DNA from: Brachionus manjavacas
Lineage: Eukaryota; Rotifera; Eurotatoria; Ploima; Brachionidae
Reading direction: 5' to 3'
Length of the DNA stretch: 64,000 bases
Assembly (NCBI GenBank): GCA_019054805.1
Contig: JAHQIY010000002.1
Coordinates: forward strand, 2,294,001 to 2,358,000
The stretch's first letter is position 1; every line of letters begins with the position of its first letter. Of this stretch, positions 24,808 through 36,919 are shown piece after piece. The notes under the pieces are model-generated. The model searched no databases. It was not told the DNA's origin and worked only from the letters and a program-made list of their open reading frames with translations. Both the position numbers and the translations under genes were made by a program.

Positions 24808-24970
24808 GGAGAATGCCTCTTAGCCGAATGGAAAATCTAGATGACCTGGATTTTGCTGATAATATTGCCTTAATATCGTGCACCAATAACTAGATAAAAG
24901 AAAAGCCTAAGAATTAATAACGCAATACTGGATATGTTGGGCTGGAAATAAACAAAACACAAAAGAATAG
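24808..24970 (+). mobile_element. LINE reverse transcriptase fragment
   Basis: Translation gives RMPLSRMENLDDLDFADNI then ALISCTNN, a stop, IKEKPKN, stops, and TGYVGLEINKT. This is the RT block around the FADD-type catalytic box (here FADN) and the following GLxIN-KT block, as in LINE RTs of the 'LDFADDIAL' type. It differs in wording from the YADDT element at the left edge, so it is probably a second LINE clade. A short duplication of GGATCTATTGGA lies just upstream (24784-24809). Confidence 0.65.
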
Positions 24971-25584
24971 AATAGAAAGTGATCAAAAAAGAGTATTCAT
25001 AATTTTGAAAATTAGAAAATTTATGTTCTTATTGACCGAATTTAATAAAAATTGTTATTTTGTTATTTAGTTTAAATTTTAAAAGTTTCAAATGGATTAG
25101 ACTTTCCTTTTTTTAATATTTTTTGCTTTTTTTTCTGTCTATGGGGCGTTAAATTAAAATTTATTTTAGATTTAAAAAAATAATGATAATAATAAAAATA
25201 ATGAAAAAAAAAAAATTTTAGTCATTTTTTTTCAATTTTAAGTATTTCATAATGATTGCAAACGAAAAATATTGGGAATCATCTGCCCGAAACTAGAGTT
25301 GAACAAGAATATGCCACATGAAAAGTAAAAGTAATGAGAATAATAAATAAATTCAAAAATTTTGAAAATATTTTGATAATCCAGTAAAAATTTAAATTTT
25401 TTAGTAAAAAAGAATGTTGAATTTAAAAAAAAAAAAAAAAATGAGCAAAAAGTGATGTAAATTTTGAAACCATTTATTTAACAATTTTAAAATTTCAAAA
25501 TCAATATTAAACAGTTAACAAATTAACGAGAATACAATGTAATCTCTTTTTAAAAAAATTTGATTTTTTTTTCTTTTAATCATT

Positions 25585-28500
25585 TTATTCTTTAAAAGAA
25601 GAATACATTTTGAACAAATCGGTGAAATACTTATTAGTATTCGATGTAAAGAATTGAGATTTTATTTCATTTAGATATGGCAAAATTTCTTCGTTGTGCT
25701 AATTTGAGAAAAAAAATAAAATGACAATTAAAGAAAATAAAAAAGATTTTTAAGACTAAAATATACCGTCAACAAGAAATCTTCGAATCTGTCCGATACC
25801 CATTTAAACCAATTTGGACTTTTAAATGTTTCACCCTGTTCGACATTTTCGATTTTAAGTTCTACCTTTGTCAAATAATCAGACAAAACGGCAAAAAAAT
25901 TCTCAATTATTATAAAAAATAATTTTTTCTGCTGTTCTTTAAGAGTATTTAGAGTAGTTAATTTATCCTCTAATTCCTCTTCGGTAATTTCATCTTGAAC
26001 CTTGGAGAAAAAATTAGATATTAGCCTGAAAAAAAAAAAAATTTTTTTTTACTGATTCAGAAGCTAGGTCGGATTTTTTGTACTTTTCATTTAAATTTTG
26101 ATATTCCAGTCTTAATTTCTCGACTTGTTTATTCATCCTATTGATGCTTGAGTGCATTATTTCCCATACATAAAAACATGTAAAATCATTTCTCATCTGT
26201 TCCGAGAATACCCATTTAGCAATGGTCGAGCACTCAACAATCTGTGTCTTTAGCATCTTGTCCACCAACACCACAATCATCTGGCGATGATTTTTCCACA
26301 CATCATGTAATGACTGCAACACAATCAATTGAGATTTTTCGGTATCGACAAGCATCTTGAAAATCATGTGATATTTGGCCAAGGCTGCAAATGCGTGGCT
26401 AAATGACTTACAGCCAAAAAAGAGTAAAGTCGAAGTGAAAACTTCGATTTTGAGCGGATTTATTTCGATCTCGCCACCACCAGCATCATTATCCGGAATG
26501 TCTCTCAAAGCAGAAAACACATCTTCAGGAATAGCTCTTTCTTTGAACAGCTCAAGCAATTTGTTAGCAACTGGAGTTCCTTCCAGATCGGCCGCTTCAT
26601 CAGACACATATTTATAAGCTGGTTTTGGGTTTTCGGGGACCAAAGAGTTCATTGTTTCTGGAATAAAATCAACTATACGTTGATGATAAGACAAACGCAT
26701 GCATCTAATGAGAGTTTCACGTAAAAACTTATTTCTAGGAGCTTCTAGACTTTCATTGGCACAGTCTTTCCAGTCATCCCAAGACCATTTGAATTGGAAA
26801 TTACTCAAATGATACGAAAACCAATTTGAAAATCTCTCAACGCACACAGTTTTCATGTTGTCGATCCTTTCGAACAGCAGCTCGGTGGCCTGAGCAAGGA
26901 CAATGGGCATGTAATTGGGTTGAAGTTTGCACAGTTCAATCAAAAGGGACCCGTAGAAGATTTCCAAATGTGCTGGTCTTGGCAGTGAGAACAGTTGTGC
27001 AAATATTACCTCTACTATCATATAATTTAAAGGAATTCGGTTTGTCAGAGGAAGTTGAACAAGTCGATTGGCACATTGCTTTCTGTCCAAGTAATAAGTG
27101 TTTACTACCGAGTGTAGTTGTTCCTCGACTAGAAAGCGTTCAATTGAGTGGCAACCGGGTAGTATAAATTCTTCCGGGACATCTGTGTAATCGAACATGC
27201 GAAACACCACCCGAGGTAATGGATACAAAGTTTGCGGATTGAATTCCGGTGGAATTATTAAAGGAAAATCGTGAAGGGTAGAATTTTTGAAACTTGCCTC
27301 AAACGATACATAGGGTCGAATGATTTGGGACTCTTTCCAGTCGTTTTCTTCCAATTTTTTAATTTGGATCCATAAGCAATCAAGATACTTTGATTAGGAG
27401 AAATTTCAAATTATTATTTTTATTTTACAAATATTTTTTCGAAATTACATCTTCTTGTGAATGAGGGTCATCAATCGACCAGACTTTTAACAAAGGCAAA
27501 TGATCTTTTGTTCGATTCCTTGAATTTTTAAACAAAATAAATTCTGGTAAATTAATCATTAATAGATATTTTTTTTTAAATAATGTTCTAATTATTTAAA
27601 TTTCCCATTGAAATACTTTTATTTAAAAAAAAATAAAATTCTTAGACTTGGACTTTGGAAAAAAATAAGAAAAAAAGCCCGGACTTGGACTTGACTTCAG
27701 ACTTGTGACTTTCAAGCACCTCTGGGATATAGTAACCATGATAATGCCATAACTGAATTTAATACTTTAAAAAAAGGAAATAGCAAACATTTGTGTAGAC
27801 ATTTAAAAAGCAATTTCGATTTGAAAAATAGGAAAAAGGTCAGAGTTTGGAATTGAACACAAAATGACTGTCTATTTTTTGTTTTTATTTATAGAGAAAT
27901 TTTTTAAAAATAATTAAGCTAGAATGTTTTGAAAAAATTTTGAATTATTTCAATGCAAATTAAAATTAGAAAAAAATTATAAAAAGTTTAAAGATTAAAT
28001 TTAGTTGATTGTAAATTAGACTAATTTAAAATTCAAAGTGTAATAGTAAAAAATCAATTTAAAACAAAAACTCTATTTTTTTTGGAAAACTTCTTAGATC
28101 AATTAGTATATTAGTAAAAGTCAATTATATGTCCAAAAAATTGAAATAATTTGGCACTTTTTTCAAAATAAAATAATTTTTTTTATCCTTCAATATTTAT
28201 TTTCCAAACTATGAAAAAAAAAATTTACCATAATATACTTAAATTTTTGTAAAATGTAATCAATGTAATGGTAAAATTTCAATTTTTGGAAATTTTTTTT
28301 ACATAAATTTACGTAAAATCTAGTAAATTTACGTAAAATTCGGTATTTTTACTATTTTTTACGTAAATTATCGTAGATTACTAAATCCGGAACACCACTG
28401 TAATTATAAATGGTTCAAAATCCGTTTTAAATTTTAACATTAATAATTGTTATATAGATTTTTTTACCAATATTCATTTTGAATATGTTATTAATGTTTT

Positions 28501-30334
28501 TTTCGAACAAAATAGCTCCCAACTTCACCATCCCCATTTTTGGATTAAGCATACTTTTTTAAAACCAAAGGTAAATTCTGCAAAAGTCTGCAAAAAATAA
28601 CTTACTTAAAATAGTATAATTTAGATGGTGTGTGCTCAGCAATGTGTATTTTGATATAGCAGAGTTTACCTTTAGATTTAACAAATTATTTTAATCCTAA
28701 ATTGAATCTGTTTATTAATTCTTTTAAATAATGACGATTTGTATAATAATTAAAAATTGATTTGATCATTTTGAGCATCAAAAATTGATCATATTTTCAT
28801 AAATAATTTCTTTTTTTTTTCTTAATTGTAATTTGTATTTTTGTGTTTCTTTTTCAATTTGCCTATGAGGCTTTAAATTTTTAAAATAAATAAAAAAATA
28901 CGATCAATTTTTGATGATCAAAATGAATAATTAATTAATCCATTCATAAGTAATTAATTAATCCATTTCAAATTATAAAGTCTTGATTACATAAAAAAAG
29001 AAAAAAATCTAAATATACTTATCAAATACTTCAAGTTGCCCAAAAATTAAGATTTTGTGTATCACTTCTAGTGTGATATAGTGATGAATTTGTCAATAAG
29101 TCATTTAATAAGATTAATTGCAGATAAAATTTTCATAGAAAATTAAACTTAGATAAATATATGAGAAAACTTTCTCTCCAAATTCTTTCTTTTTCACTTG
29201 ATTTAATGTTTAAAAATTTGAAAACTCGGACATTCTAAAAATATTTTATCTTCATTTTATCTCGCATTCAAAAATAATTTAAAAATATTTTCTCGCCAAA
29301 TAATATACAATTCTGCTGAAAATAAATTATTTTCACGAATATTTTACTAAATAAATTGCATTAAAAATGTCAACCTTAAAACAACTATTGAAATTCATAC
29401 AAATTTAGATTATCTACTTTTAAAATCAAAGTCTCAAGGAAACAAATTACCGAGGTATTTTTTACAATGATTTCTAAAAAGTTAATTTTTAATAAAGTTT
29501 AAAAATAACTTACTCAATATAAGATTTAATATTATCTAATATGTCGTCTAATTCAGGTCCATGTTGTTCATACAATATCCTACCGTTCCAGGGAATTGAC
29601 GACAAAATACAATAAACATAAAAATCAGTTCGTACCTTGATTTAAAAACAGGTTACAGAAAAAAAAATTATCTTATAGTTTTTCTACTTGAGGTGAACTT
29701 TGTTCGTGCGTTAGATCGACCATTTTCTCGTAAATATTTAAAACTGATTTGGGACTCAACACTTTCACATTGATCAAATCTGAAATGAATCTGATCAAAA
29801 TGTGAACCGCAGAAAATTGAGCTTGGTTCAAATAATTCCTAAGACTTGTAGCCAAACTATCCATAACCTGAATTTAAAGATTCATTTATTTCATTCATTA
29901 TTTAATCCTTTTAATATTTTGCTTACTTCTTCAACAAAATCAGGATTCTTTGAATTCAAGAGTCCCAAAAGAGTTGAATAAATGGTCAATTTTTCCGGTA
30001 ATCTGGCACATTCTAGTAAAATGTCAATTATTTCTTTTTGCTTTTGAGATATTTGATCAAGGACAAAATTAGCTGTCGCCTCAATATTTGATTCAACTGA
30101 ATAACCCCCTATCTAAAGAAAAAAATAAATTTTCAAAACAAATTAATTGTAAAAAAGTACTCTGTTTTTATCGTTCAATTCTCCAACTCTGTAAAGGTAT
30201 GTCTCAAGTTCTTCCTCCAAAGAAACATGGCCTCCGTCAGATCTAAATCGCTTATTTTCTTCATCATGTCCTGATTCCTCTGTATGACGACGTTTCCTGC
30301 TATAGAAATTTTGATTGTATCTGTTATAAGACAT
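25585..30334 (-). CDS. NCBP1: Nuclear cap-binding protein subunit 1 (CBP80)
   Basis: This is the large subunit of the nuclear cap-binding complex, which with CBP20 binds the m7G cap and supports splicing, export and nonsense decay. Exons, in order of transcription: 29927-30112 follows first exon 30161-30334, then 29688-29867, 29514-29635, 27449-27518, 26053-27387, 25767-26000 and 25585-25698. Total 2415 nt, 804 aa (human about 790). A bipartite basic N-terminus (SRKRRH...NKRFR) is the nuclear signal position. MIF4G-type helices follow: CARLPEKLTIYSTLLGLLN, VRTDFYVYCILSSIPWNG, DHLPLLKVWSIDDPHSQED, YLDCLWIQIKKLEE, PYPLPRVVFRMFDYTD-like LPRVVFRMFDYTDVPE, RIPLNYMIVEVIFAQLF, LLIELCKLQP, WFSYHLSNFQFKWSWDDW, MRLSYHQRIVDF and NPLKIEVFTSTLL. 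The 70-nt exon is easily missed. The 1995-bp fourth intron holds transposon remains. Confidence 0.95.
27645..27724 (-). repeat. Terminal arm of AAGTC-rich hAT-like element
   Basis: On the minus strand the arm starts CAGAGGTGCTTGAAAGTC, then has iterated AAGTC words (ACAAGTCTGAAGTCAAGTCC). A terminal CAGAGGTG followed by AAGTC repeats is typical of hAT-superfamily ends. It aligns closely with the left end of the element at 62071 (CAAAGTTGCTTAAAAGTT then AAGTC words). No matching second arm was found here, so this is a solo end inside an NCBP1 intron. Confidence 0.5.
27734..27856 (+). mobile_element. Possible BED-finger transposase relic
   Basis: One frame reads FNTLKKGNSKHLCRHLKSNF, like the second half of a BED-type zinc finger (xxGxTxxLxRHLKxxH) found at the N-terminus of hAT transposases. 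The Cys pair expected upstream and the last His are absent. It lies 10 bp beyond a hAT-like terminus. Short, so weak. Confidence 0.3.
28300..28400 (-). repeat. hAT-like terminus with TTTACGTAAA iterations
   Basis: Read on the minus strand from 28400: CAGTGGTGTTCCGGATTTAG, followed by several TTACGTAAA words spaced by T/A tracts. A CAGTGGTG end is characteristic of hAT elements. Related ACGTAA/ACGTTAA words recur at 24197-24232. The opposite end was not found. Confidence 0.35.
28861..28900 (+). repeat. GCCT-hairpin repeat tail, second copy
   Basis: GCCTATGAGGC is identical to 1312-1322, followed by TTTAAAT and A/T-rich (TAAA)n, and preceded by a similar T-rich run. It sits in the long NCBP1 intron. 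Confidence 0.4.
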
Positions 30335-30767
30335 TGTAGTGATGTTTTGGTATTTTTTATTGTACTAAATTTGGTCGATTTGAAAAAATGCGCTTATTAG
30401 AAATTAGAAATTAAATTTTACACTCTAAATATTCAAAAAATCTGAATCACCATTTTCAAAGCAAGAAAACGGGAAGACATTTATTTTGTCTTTAAATTTT
30501 ATGATTTACAAAATATTTAAAAATTTTTTTTTAATCAATGCATTGAAAATAAACAATTTTTAGGGAAAAAAAAATTTACTATTTTTTGTATCAAATATTT
30601 TTTAAATCCAAGTGTTCATGATTTTTATAAGCTTAATTTAAAATTGACTTTAATAAGTTAAATTTAATTTTTACACCATTGAGAATTTAATTCTTTAAAA
30701 TATTTTAATTTAAAAGCTTTAAAAAAATTAATATCATCTAGTTAAAATCAAAAGCTCAGTAAGACAA

Positions 30768-31016
30768 AGTTCCGGAAATTAACTTGTCACATCAAATCAT
30801 CTGGTATCATTTAATATCATTTTTTTTAATCTTTCCTCATATCAGCTGATATCGGCTTTTATCATTTGATATCAGATAATATTAGGTGGATTAAAATTTG
30901 AATTTCTATAAGTAAAAATATATAAATAAAATATATTTTTTTTCTTACATTAGCTGATATCAGTTCATATCAGATCTTATCATCTGATATGATGTGAAAA
31001 GTTAATTTTCGGCACT
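30768..31016. mobile_element. MITE-like element with long imperfect inverted repeats
   Basis: The two ends are inverted copies: AGTTCCGGAAATTAACTT at 30768-30785 against AGTGCCGAAAATTAACTT read on the minus strand from 31016. Similarity continues through TCACATCAWATCA. Inside, both arms are packed with GATATC/CTGATATC words (for example ATATCAGCTGATAT near 30840 and AGCTGATATCAG near 30953), so the element can fold almost completely. It has no ORF. Length about 249 bp fits a non-autonomous DNA transposon. No clear target-site duplication was recognised at the flanks. Confidence 0.65.
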
Positions 31017-31512
31017 GGATATTTACAGCTTTTTTTTCATACAGACTTTTTGTAATTTTTTGTCTCAAAAAGGTGAGTGATTGGAAGCTCCGATTTGGTT
31101 CTACTTATTAAAAGTCATTAGTTAGAAGTTTATTTTCTAACAAATACTTAATTTCAAGGTAACTTTTAATTTTAATATTTGACAAATTTTACACAAAAAA
31201 TAAAATGTCTTCTCTTAAGTTTTTTATCAAGAAAATAAGATTTTTTTCCAACGTTGGTGCAAATGAATCTTAAAAGCAAATATTATAATCAAACGTTCAA
31301 AAATGAAATAATCATATTTTGAATTTTATTTAATTTTTATTTTTAGCCATTTAATTAAGAGTGCATTTTTAAGAGTTATATTAAAATTATTTTTCAAAAG
31401 AAAGATTATTAAATTAAATTTATGATTTAAAAGTTAAAATATCATCTGAAAATTCTCCGCTACTTAATAAATGAAAGATGAAATTTCATGTCGATGAAGT
31501 CTCAAGTCTGAC

Positions 31513-31875
31513 TGTGGTAATGTTGATAAGATTCAGCGCAAAGCGATGAAAATGATTTGGTCAATAAGTAACAAATCGTTCGATAGCAGATTGCTGGTTT
31601 CGAACATTTCAAATTTGTTTTGGAAAGAAAAAAATGAGTTGATCTTATTCAATTAAACAAGTTCATGCATAGATAGTTGGTTGAAAAAAGCAACAATTTT
31701 AATTTCACAAAATACCAAGGATAAGGTCACTGTTTCAAATTCACTAAGAAATTTAGAGGCTCCAACATTGAGACAACTTTTTTTTTTCAACAGAACCACT
31801 AGCATATGGAACTCACTGCCGAATAAATTAGTAGAAGCCCCCAAAGTTAGCCTTAAAAAAGGCATTAATTGCTAA
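31513..31875 (+). mobile_element. LINE ORF2 C-terminal relic
   Basis: One frame reads CGNVDKIQRKAMKMIW, then SRLLVSNISNLFWKEKNEL, a stop, then RQLFFFNRTTSIWNSLP and NKLVEAPKVSLKKGINC. This is the conserved C-terminal end of LINE ORF2 (FF.RT..WNSLP...V..FK..I). One in-frame stop near 31651. No RT core remains. Confidence 0.7.
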
Positions 31876-33305
31876 ATAAACAACAATCAATCAAATCAAA
31901 ATAAGAAAAATTAAAATATTAAATAAAGAATTAAGATCTTAGTAAATATTTGGAATGAATGCCAAGAAATTTTGATTGTGCTGCTTTCAAATTGAATGCC
32001 AGAGAATCGACGTTTCCATCACATGGCAATCAGGGACTTAAAAAAAACTTTCATAAACTTTAATGGAGATTTTTTTCAATTTTTAAAGAAAATTGATGTT
32101 GCTAATATATTGAATAAAATAGCTGATAAAATTTTATAATAAAACTTTTCTAATTTTTGAAATTTTTTGGTTTAAAAAATAAAAATTTCCTTTTGAATTG
32201 TTTTAAGAAATTCAGGGCAAAAGGAATCTTTAATTTTTTTTAAAATTTTAGCCATTTTACGATTTTTCCTACTTTTTTAGTACCAAATTACACAAAAAAA
32301 TTTTAATATAAATTAATCCTATTGACTATAGTGAATTTTCAATTTATGTTTCTTTTAATTTCTTTTTCAATATTTTTAAAAGATTAATCAGATACAACAA
32401 AATTTATTTTATTCTTATGTGCTTCAAAATTAAAACAAATTTAATTATTTTAAAGATTTTTATATTTTAGCTTTCGAAAGTTTTTTTTTACTAAATTTCA
32501 TATAAAAATTTTCGGCTGAACAAAATTTTTTTTCATTAAGAATAACTACGCACTGAAATAGACTGTCAGAGAGTAAACGACTTAATTCAATACTTTGTTT
32601 TAAACCCAGTTATAATAAACGATTTGGATTTTTAATTTTCGTTTTAATTGTAAATGAGTTTATCTTTAATTTTTGAATATTTGATAAATTTTGCATAATT
32701 TAATTAATCAAACAACTTATATGGTAAATTTTCACTACGAGACAGCTAATATTTGTAGTGTAAATATTGATTCTAATTTAATTTTTCAAAATTTAAATCT
32801 GATTAACTGAAAACCGGGCTATTAAACGCAAGATCTATTTGTACTTTTAAGAAAATCTGAGCAAAAATAGCACTTAGATTGCTTCTTTTATTTTAATTTT
32901 TTTGAAATAATAAAGAAAACAAATCTTTTTTAATTTTTTTTTATTTTTAAAATATCAAAAGAAAAAAAAATATTCCAAATCTTTAAGAAAAAAAATGAAG
33001 CTTTCTGAATCAAAAAGACAAGACCATAAAACCATTTATTTAAATTAAATTTAGATGACTTTAAAAATACGACGATTGAATGTCAACAAAAAAAATGCTA
33101 AAGAATCCAACAAATATAGCACAATTCCTAACAAAGTCGAAAAACTTTGGCTAGCACAAAAAAAACCATGCCAACAATCTCCTAAGCCTAAGTATTATTT
33201 TTTTAAATGGTTTAGTTAATCCTTAATATTTTTAAATTAAAATACTCTTCTTGAACATTTTTTTTATTATTTTTATACCGCTCATAATTAAAACAAAAAA
33301 GAAGT

Positions 33306-36300
33306 CTAATTTAAAACAATTTCATCGGGTGCCGTTGTACTTTGCGATTTACCACTTGACTTAGCTGTTTGGCCAGGCTCAACAACTTCGCCCATTTCAT
33401 CATCAATCTCATTTTCTAAATTAACTATTTTCAACTGATTTATTTTGGTTTTATCGATTATCTCATCTTCATCGTCATCATCATCTTCATCATCTTGGCT
33501 CATTTTTTCCTCCGGTTTTTGGTTCGAATCGGATGAACCGGATATGTCCATTTTATTGGCACTATCCACCCTAGTTTTTATTTGATCGTTGCGTTGAGTA
33601 ACGCAATTTTGAGTTTTTGATTGTGGAAAGTAATTTCTAACATCACTGTCCGAATCCGAACTCAAAAATTGCACCGAGAGCTCTAGTTCTCCAACCAGAG
33701 CGCTTTTACCAGTCAAAAAAAGTTCATGGTTAATAATGTACTTAGTCAATACTCTAGCGACTAGAACTCTAATATTTGGAACCTTTTCATTCCGGTATTG
33801 TAACAACTTTGGCAAAAAGTCTCTGGTAAACAACTCAAAATCATTGTAAGCATTGGTGGCCAATATTTGCTCGCATATCATCACATACAACTGTCTCAGA
33901 GTCCATTTTTCACTGTTACCAAGTATGCGTATGGCGTCCTCGATGAAATTGCGACGAAGATCTTGTCTCTTTTTTATCTCGAACTGTCTCAATATTTCTA
34001 CCAAAGCCCTTGTAGCTGTGACCCTGACCTCAGCTATTCTGTCCAATGCGAGTATAAAGGCTACTGGTTGCACAAATTGAGCCAGACTCTCAGCTGAAAA
34101 AAGCTCACAAAATTGGCTTATTTGCAAACATAGCTCATTCCTAAATCTCCAATTTCGTTGATTGTCCATCTTGAGAAAATCGTTCAATTTGGGCATGTAA
34201 GCCTGACGGTATTCCATGGAGAGTACATTTAAAAATTTGGTCAAATTTGACACAATACCAATACGGACCTCGTCTACATCTTTTATATAGCTATCGAACA
34301 CAGGCACTAAATCTGTTTGAGTATTTTCTGTACCAAGAATGATGGCCAGTTCGTGAATCGAAAAGGCCAATGTTTGTCTCACTTTCCAGCTCAAGTCTTC
34401 GGATAATTTTTTGTACAAATTTTTTAAAAACTTCCAATACTTTACGCCCAGAGTTAGAGCAATAGCAGGGAAATTATATGCACAATTGTAGTTCATTTCA
34501 GAATCAAGACTACTTTGAGAGTTTATCTCAACCATGGTAACATAATAGCTGAGCAAAATGGGCGGCACTATTTCCTGGTAGAGTTCTTTGCTAATTTGCT
34601 GAATTAAATTTTCCAGAGTTGGCTGAGTGGTGGGCTGTTGGTTCAAATTTGTAGTCGAAGAATACAGACTTGATCTATTTGCGTCATTTAGATTATTTAG
34701 CAAATAAGTCAGAGTCGGAGTGGCATCATCGGTTTTGGGCTCAATGACAGCTTGAATGCTCTCGTCAATGGACGGCAGCGAGTTACGCCAGTAGATGAAA
34801 TTTGAATATTCGGTTTCTTTGGGAGGCGCTGATGCGTCCTCCGATTTTTCCTCAATTTTTGGTTCATTTAGTTTACTCATTTCTGATTCACTCAATGCAA
34901 AAGTTGATATGAATGGACCCAGTGATTTATAGGCGGATATTTTTACCCAGCGCGAGTTATCTTCCAACAAACGAGCAAAGTATTCAGTAAGAATTGTTTC
35001 CCTAATTTTGCGAGAACAAGTTTGAGCGAAAGATGAAAATTGGTCGGCACAGACTTTGCGAATTGCCCATACTTGGTCTTTCATGAATTCGCAGAAATTG
35101 GGAAGCTGTTTTTTTTATAAAAAATTAACTTTTTTTAGTTTTTTATTTAGTTATTTACCAAATGATTTTCAACATCTTCGGAGGAAATGATGTTGGCTAT
35201 TTCGGCAATATAAGTAGCACAAGTCTTCGATATAAAAAAAAAATTGAATTCTGATTTTGTGTTTTTATTTAAGAATACTTTTCGTGTGTGGAAGACTGGG
35301 CTGACACAAAGGCGGCAAAAAGGCTCTAGAAAATATTTTGTTGTCAACTCGCGGCCGATTAGCGGGGCAAGTTTGCCAAAGAGCTAAAACAAAAAGATAC
35401 AGTTTAAAAAATGACAAATTAATTTTTCAAAATGCAGGCTTTCTTCAATAATTCAATTTTACCTCAACAGAGAATTTTTCAATTTTATAAAAATTGATCT
35501 CTTTAATTTTCTTAAATGATTTTCAAATATTAGCATAAAAGTAAAATTGTGTGTTTTTTTGACTTGAATAATATTGAAAAAGACTCACCGTAATGCAATC
35601 AATATGAAAATCTTCATTGTTCTCTTTTACAAGACTTAATAGGCACGGAATTATAATTTCTTCAATTTGGCCTTTCAAAAATTTTATAATAAAAAAAATT
35701 CAATTTTTTCTTAAATTTACGGTTTTCCACAAGTTGTTTTTCCACTAAATTTAGCAGAGCTGAAGAGGCACATTTTTTTACTTGATAAGCTGTTTCAGGC
35801 ATCAGGTCGCTGATTAACACAGTCAATTGGTTCACCATGTTAAAATCCTCGGAAAAATCAAACGGAATCGTATTTTGCTCAGTATACAGAAAATGGATTA
35901 CATTTTGTATCTGGTCCAACCACAAGGAACGTAGCAACACATCTGAGTAAAAACAATATTTCCTCAAGTAAAAAAAAACTCTGACAAAGTCTTCTTGAGC
36001 TGCTGCAAATTCTAGTGCTGGGACAACATACTTTGACGCCGATTCACTTTAAAAAAAATTTAAGTCAAATTATTTTTTTTCAAGTCAAACATAGCTGCAT
36101 AAAACCGAATTTTTACTATATAGGTATTATATTTATGCATTATATTTATGTCATTCTTTAATTAAAAGAAATAGTTTTTAAAACTTTTTTTTGTTTCAAT
36201 TTAAAAAAAATGATGTTTTCAAATTTAAAAAAATGAAAAAGTCTAAAATCAACTATTGTTTTCCATTTTAAGCAAAAAAATAAGTTTAAAGCCTTTATTA

Positions 36301-36919
36301 TTTAGTTAATTAAAGTTCATCAGTGAGATAATTACTTAAGAGTTTTATGCAAATTAATTTTTTTTAAGATCACTGTGATTTAACAAATAAATTAAAAAAA
36401 ATACTATTAATAAAAATATTTAGACATTTTTTGTTAAATGCTTAATTAGAATTAAATCAAAAACCTACATGTTAGATGGAGTCGGGTTTTCGCAAAGCTT
36501 GCATAATTTTTCGAAAGGGTTTAATGCATCAAATGTTTCTTCATCACTGGCGTTGTAATTGTACGAAATATTTTCCATGTTAGATGATGAAGTTGACTTG
36601 TTCTCTTCGCTCGAATCGCTTTGTTCGGGCAAAGAAATCGAACTGGTTATTTTGTAATCGTTCGAGTTTGATATTGAAAAAAAATCGATCATTTCTAGTA
36701 AAAAGTAAATTTATTTCTTTTTTTAATTTGAGGTAAAAATGGCACACTATTATAGTCATCGTCCTCTTTAGGCTTTTCTTCATTTGGCTTGGGATCCTCA
36801 GTTTGTTCCGCTTGAGTTTCTTGATTTTCCGAAGTTGCGTCTTCTTCTTTCTGAGCTTGTTCACCAGACTGGTAAAGTTGGGTGTTCAAACAATGTTCAA
36901 GTAACTCGGATATGTTCAT
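33306..36919 (-). CDS. PPP4R1: Protein phosphatase 4 regulatory subunit 1 (PPP4R1)
   Basis: This is a HEAT-repeat regulatory subunit of protein phosphatase 4. Seven exons: 36748-36919, 36469-36694, 35721-36046, 35589-35671, 35279-35383, 35159-35224 and 33306-35105 (2778 nt, 925 aa; vertebrate about 950). All phases close. Diagnostic HEAT segments match PPP4R1 in order: LFGKLAPLIGRELTTKYFLE, FCRLCVSPVFHTRK, CATYIAEIANIISSEDVE, MKDQVWAIRKVCADQF, NSRWVKISAYKSLGPFISTF, YNCAYNFPAIALTLG, SWKVRQTLAFSIHELAIILG, DLVPVFDSYIKDVDEVRIG, NRNWRFRNEL-like QRNWRFRNELCLQIS, and VPNIRVLVARVL. The N-terminus is acidic and Gln/Glu-rich, and the C-terminus has an acidic run (DDEDDDDDEDE). The first intron uses a weak donor (gtgtgc), making the first junction the least certain. 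A GT...AG of 37 nt inside exon 3 would break the frame and is rejected. Confidence 0.92.

Larger units (their letters stand above)
23182..25584. other. Intergenic region with repeat debris
   Basis: It holds the 3' UTR of the orphan gene, a near-palindrome ACTCAAAAATTTTGAGT (about 23814-23830), ACGTAA-rich DNA near 24197-24232, a 14-bp tandem repeat (24646) and a LINE RT relic (24808). No host gene was found. Confidence 0.5.
30335..33305. other. Intergenic between NCBP1 and PPP4R1
   Basis: It contains the NCBP1 promoter side (just above 30334), a 249-bp inverted-repeat element (30768-31016), a LINE tail relic (31513-31875) and the PPP4R1 3' flank. The rest is low-complexity A/T with no supported coding. 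Confidence 0.5.

Noticed and set aside
26375-27167. Plus-strand frames opposite NCBP1
   Set aside because: Mirror frames of a strongly conserved minus-strand coding exon.
35946-35982. 37-nt GT...AG intron inside PPP4R1 exon 3
   Set aside because: Removing it breaks the frame, whereas the continuous reading is open and joins conserved flanks.
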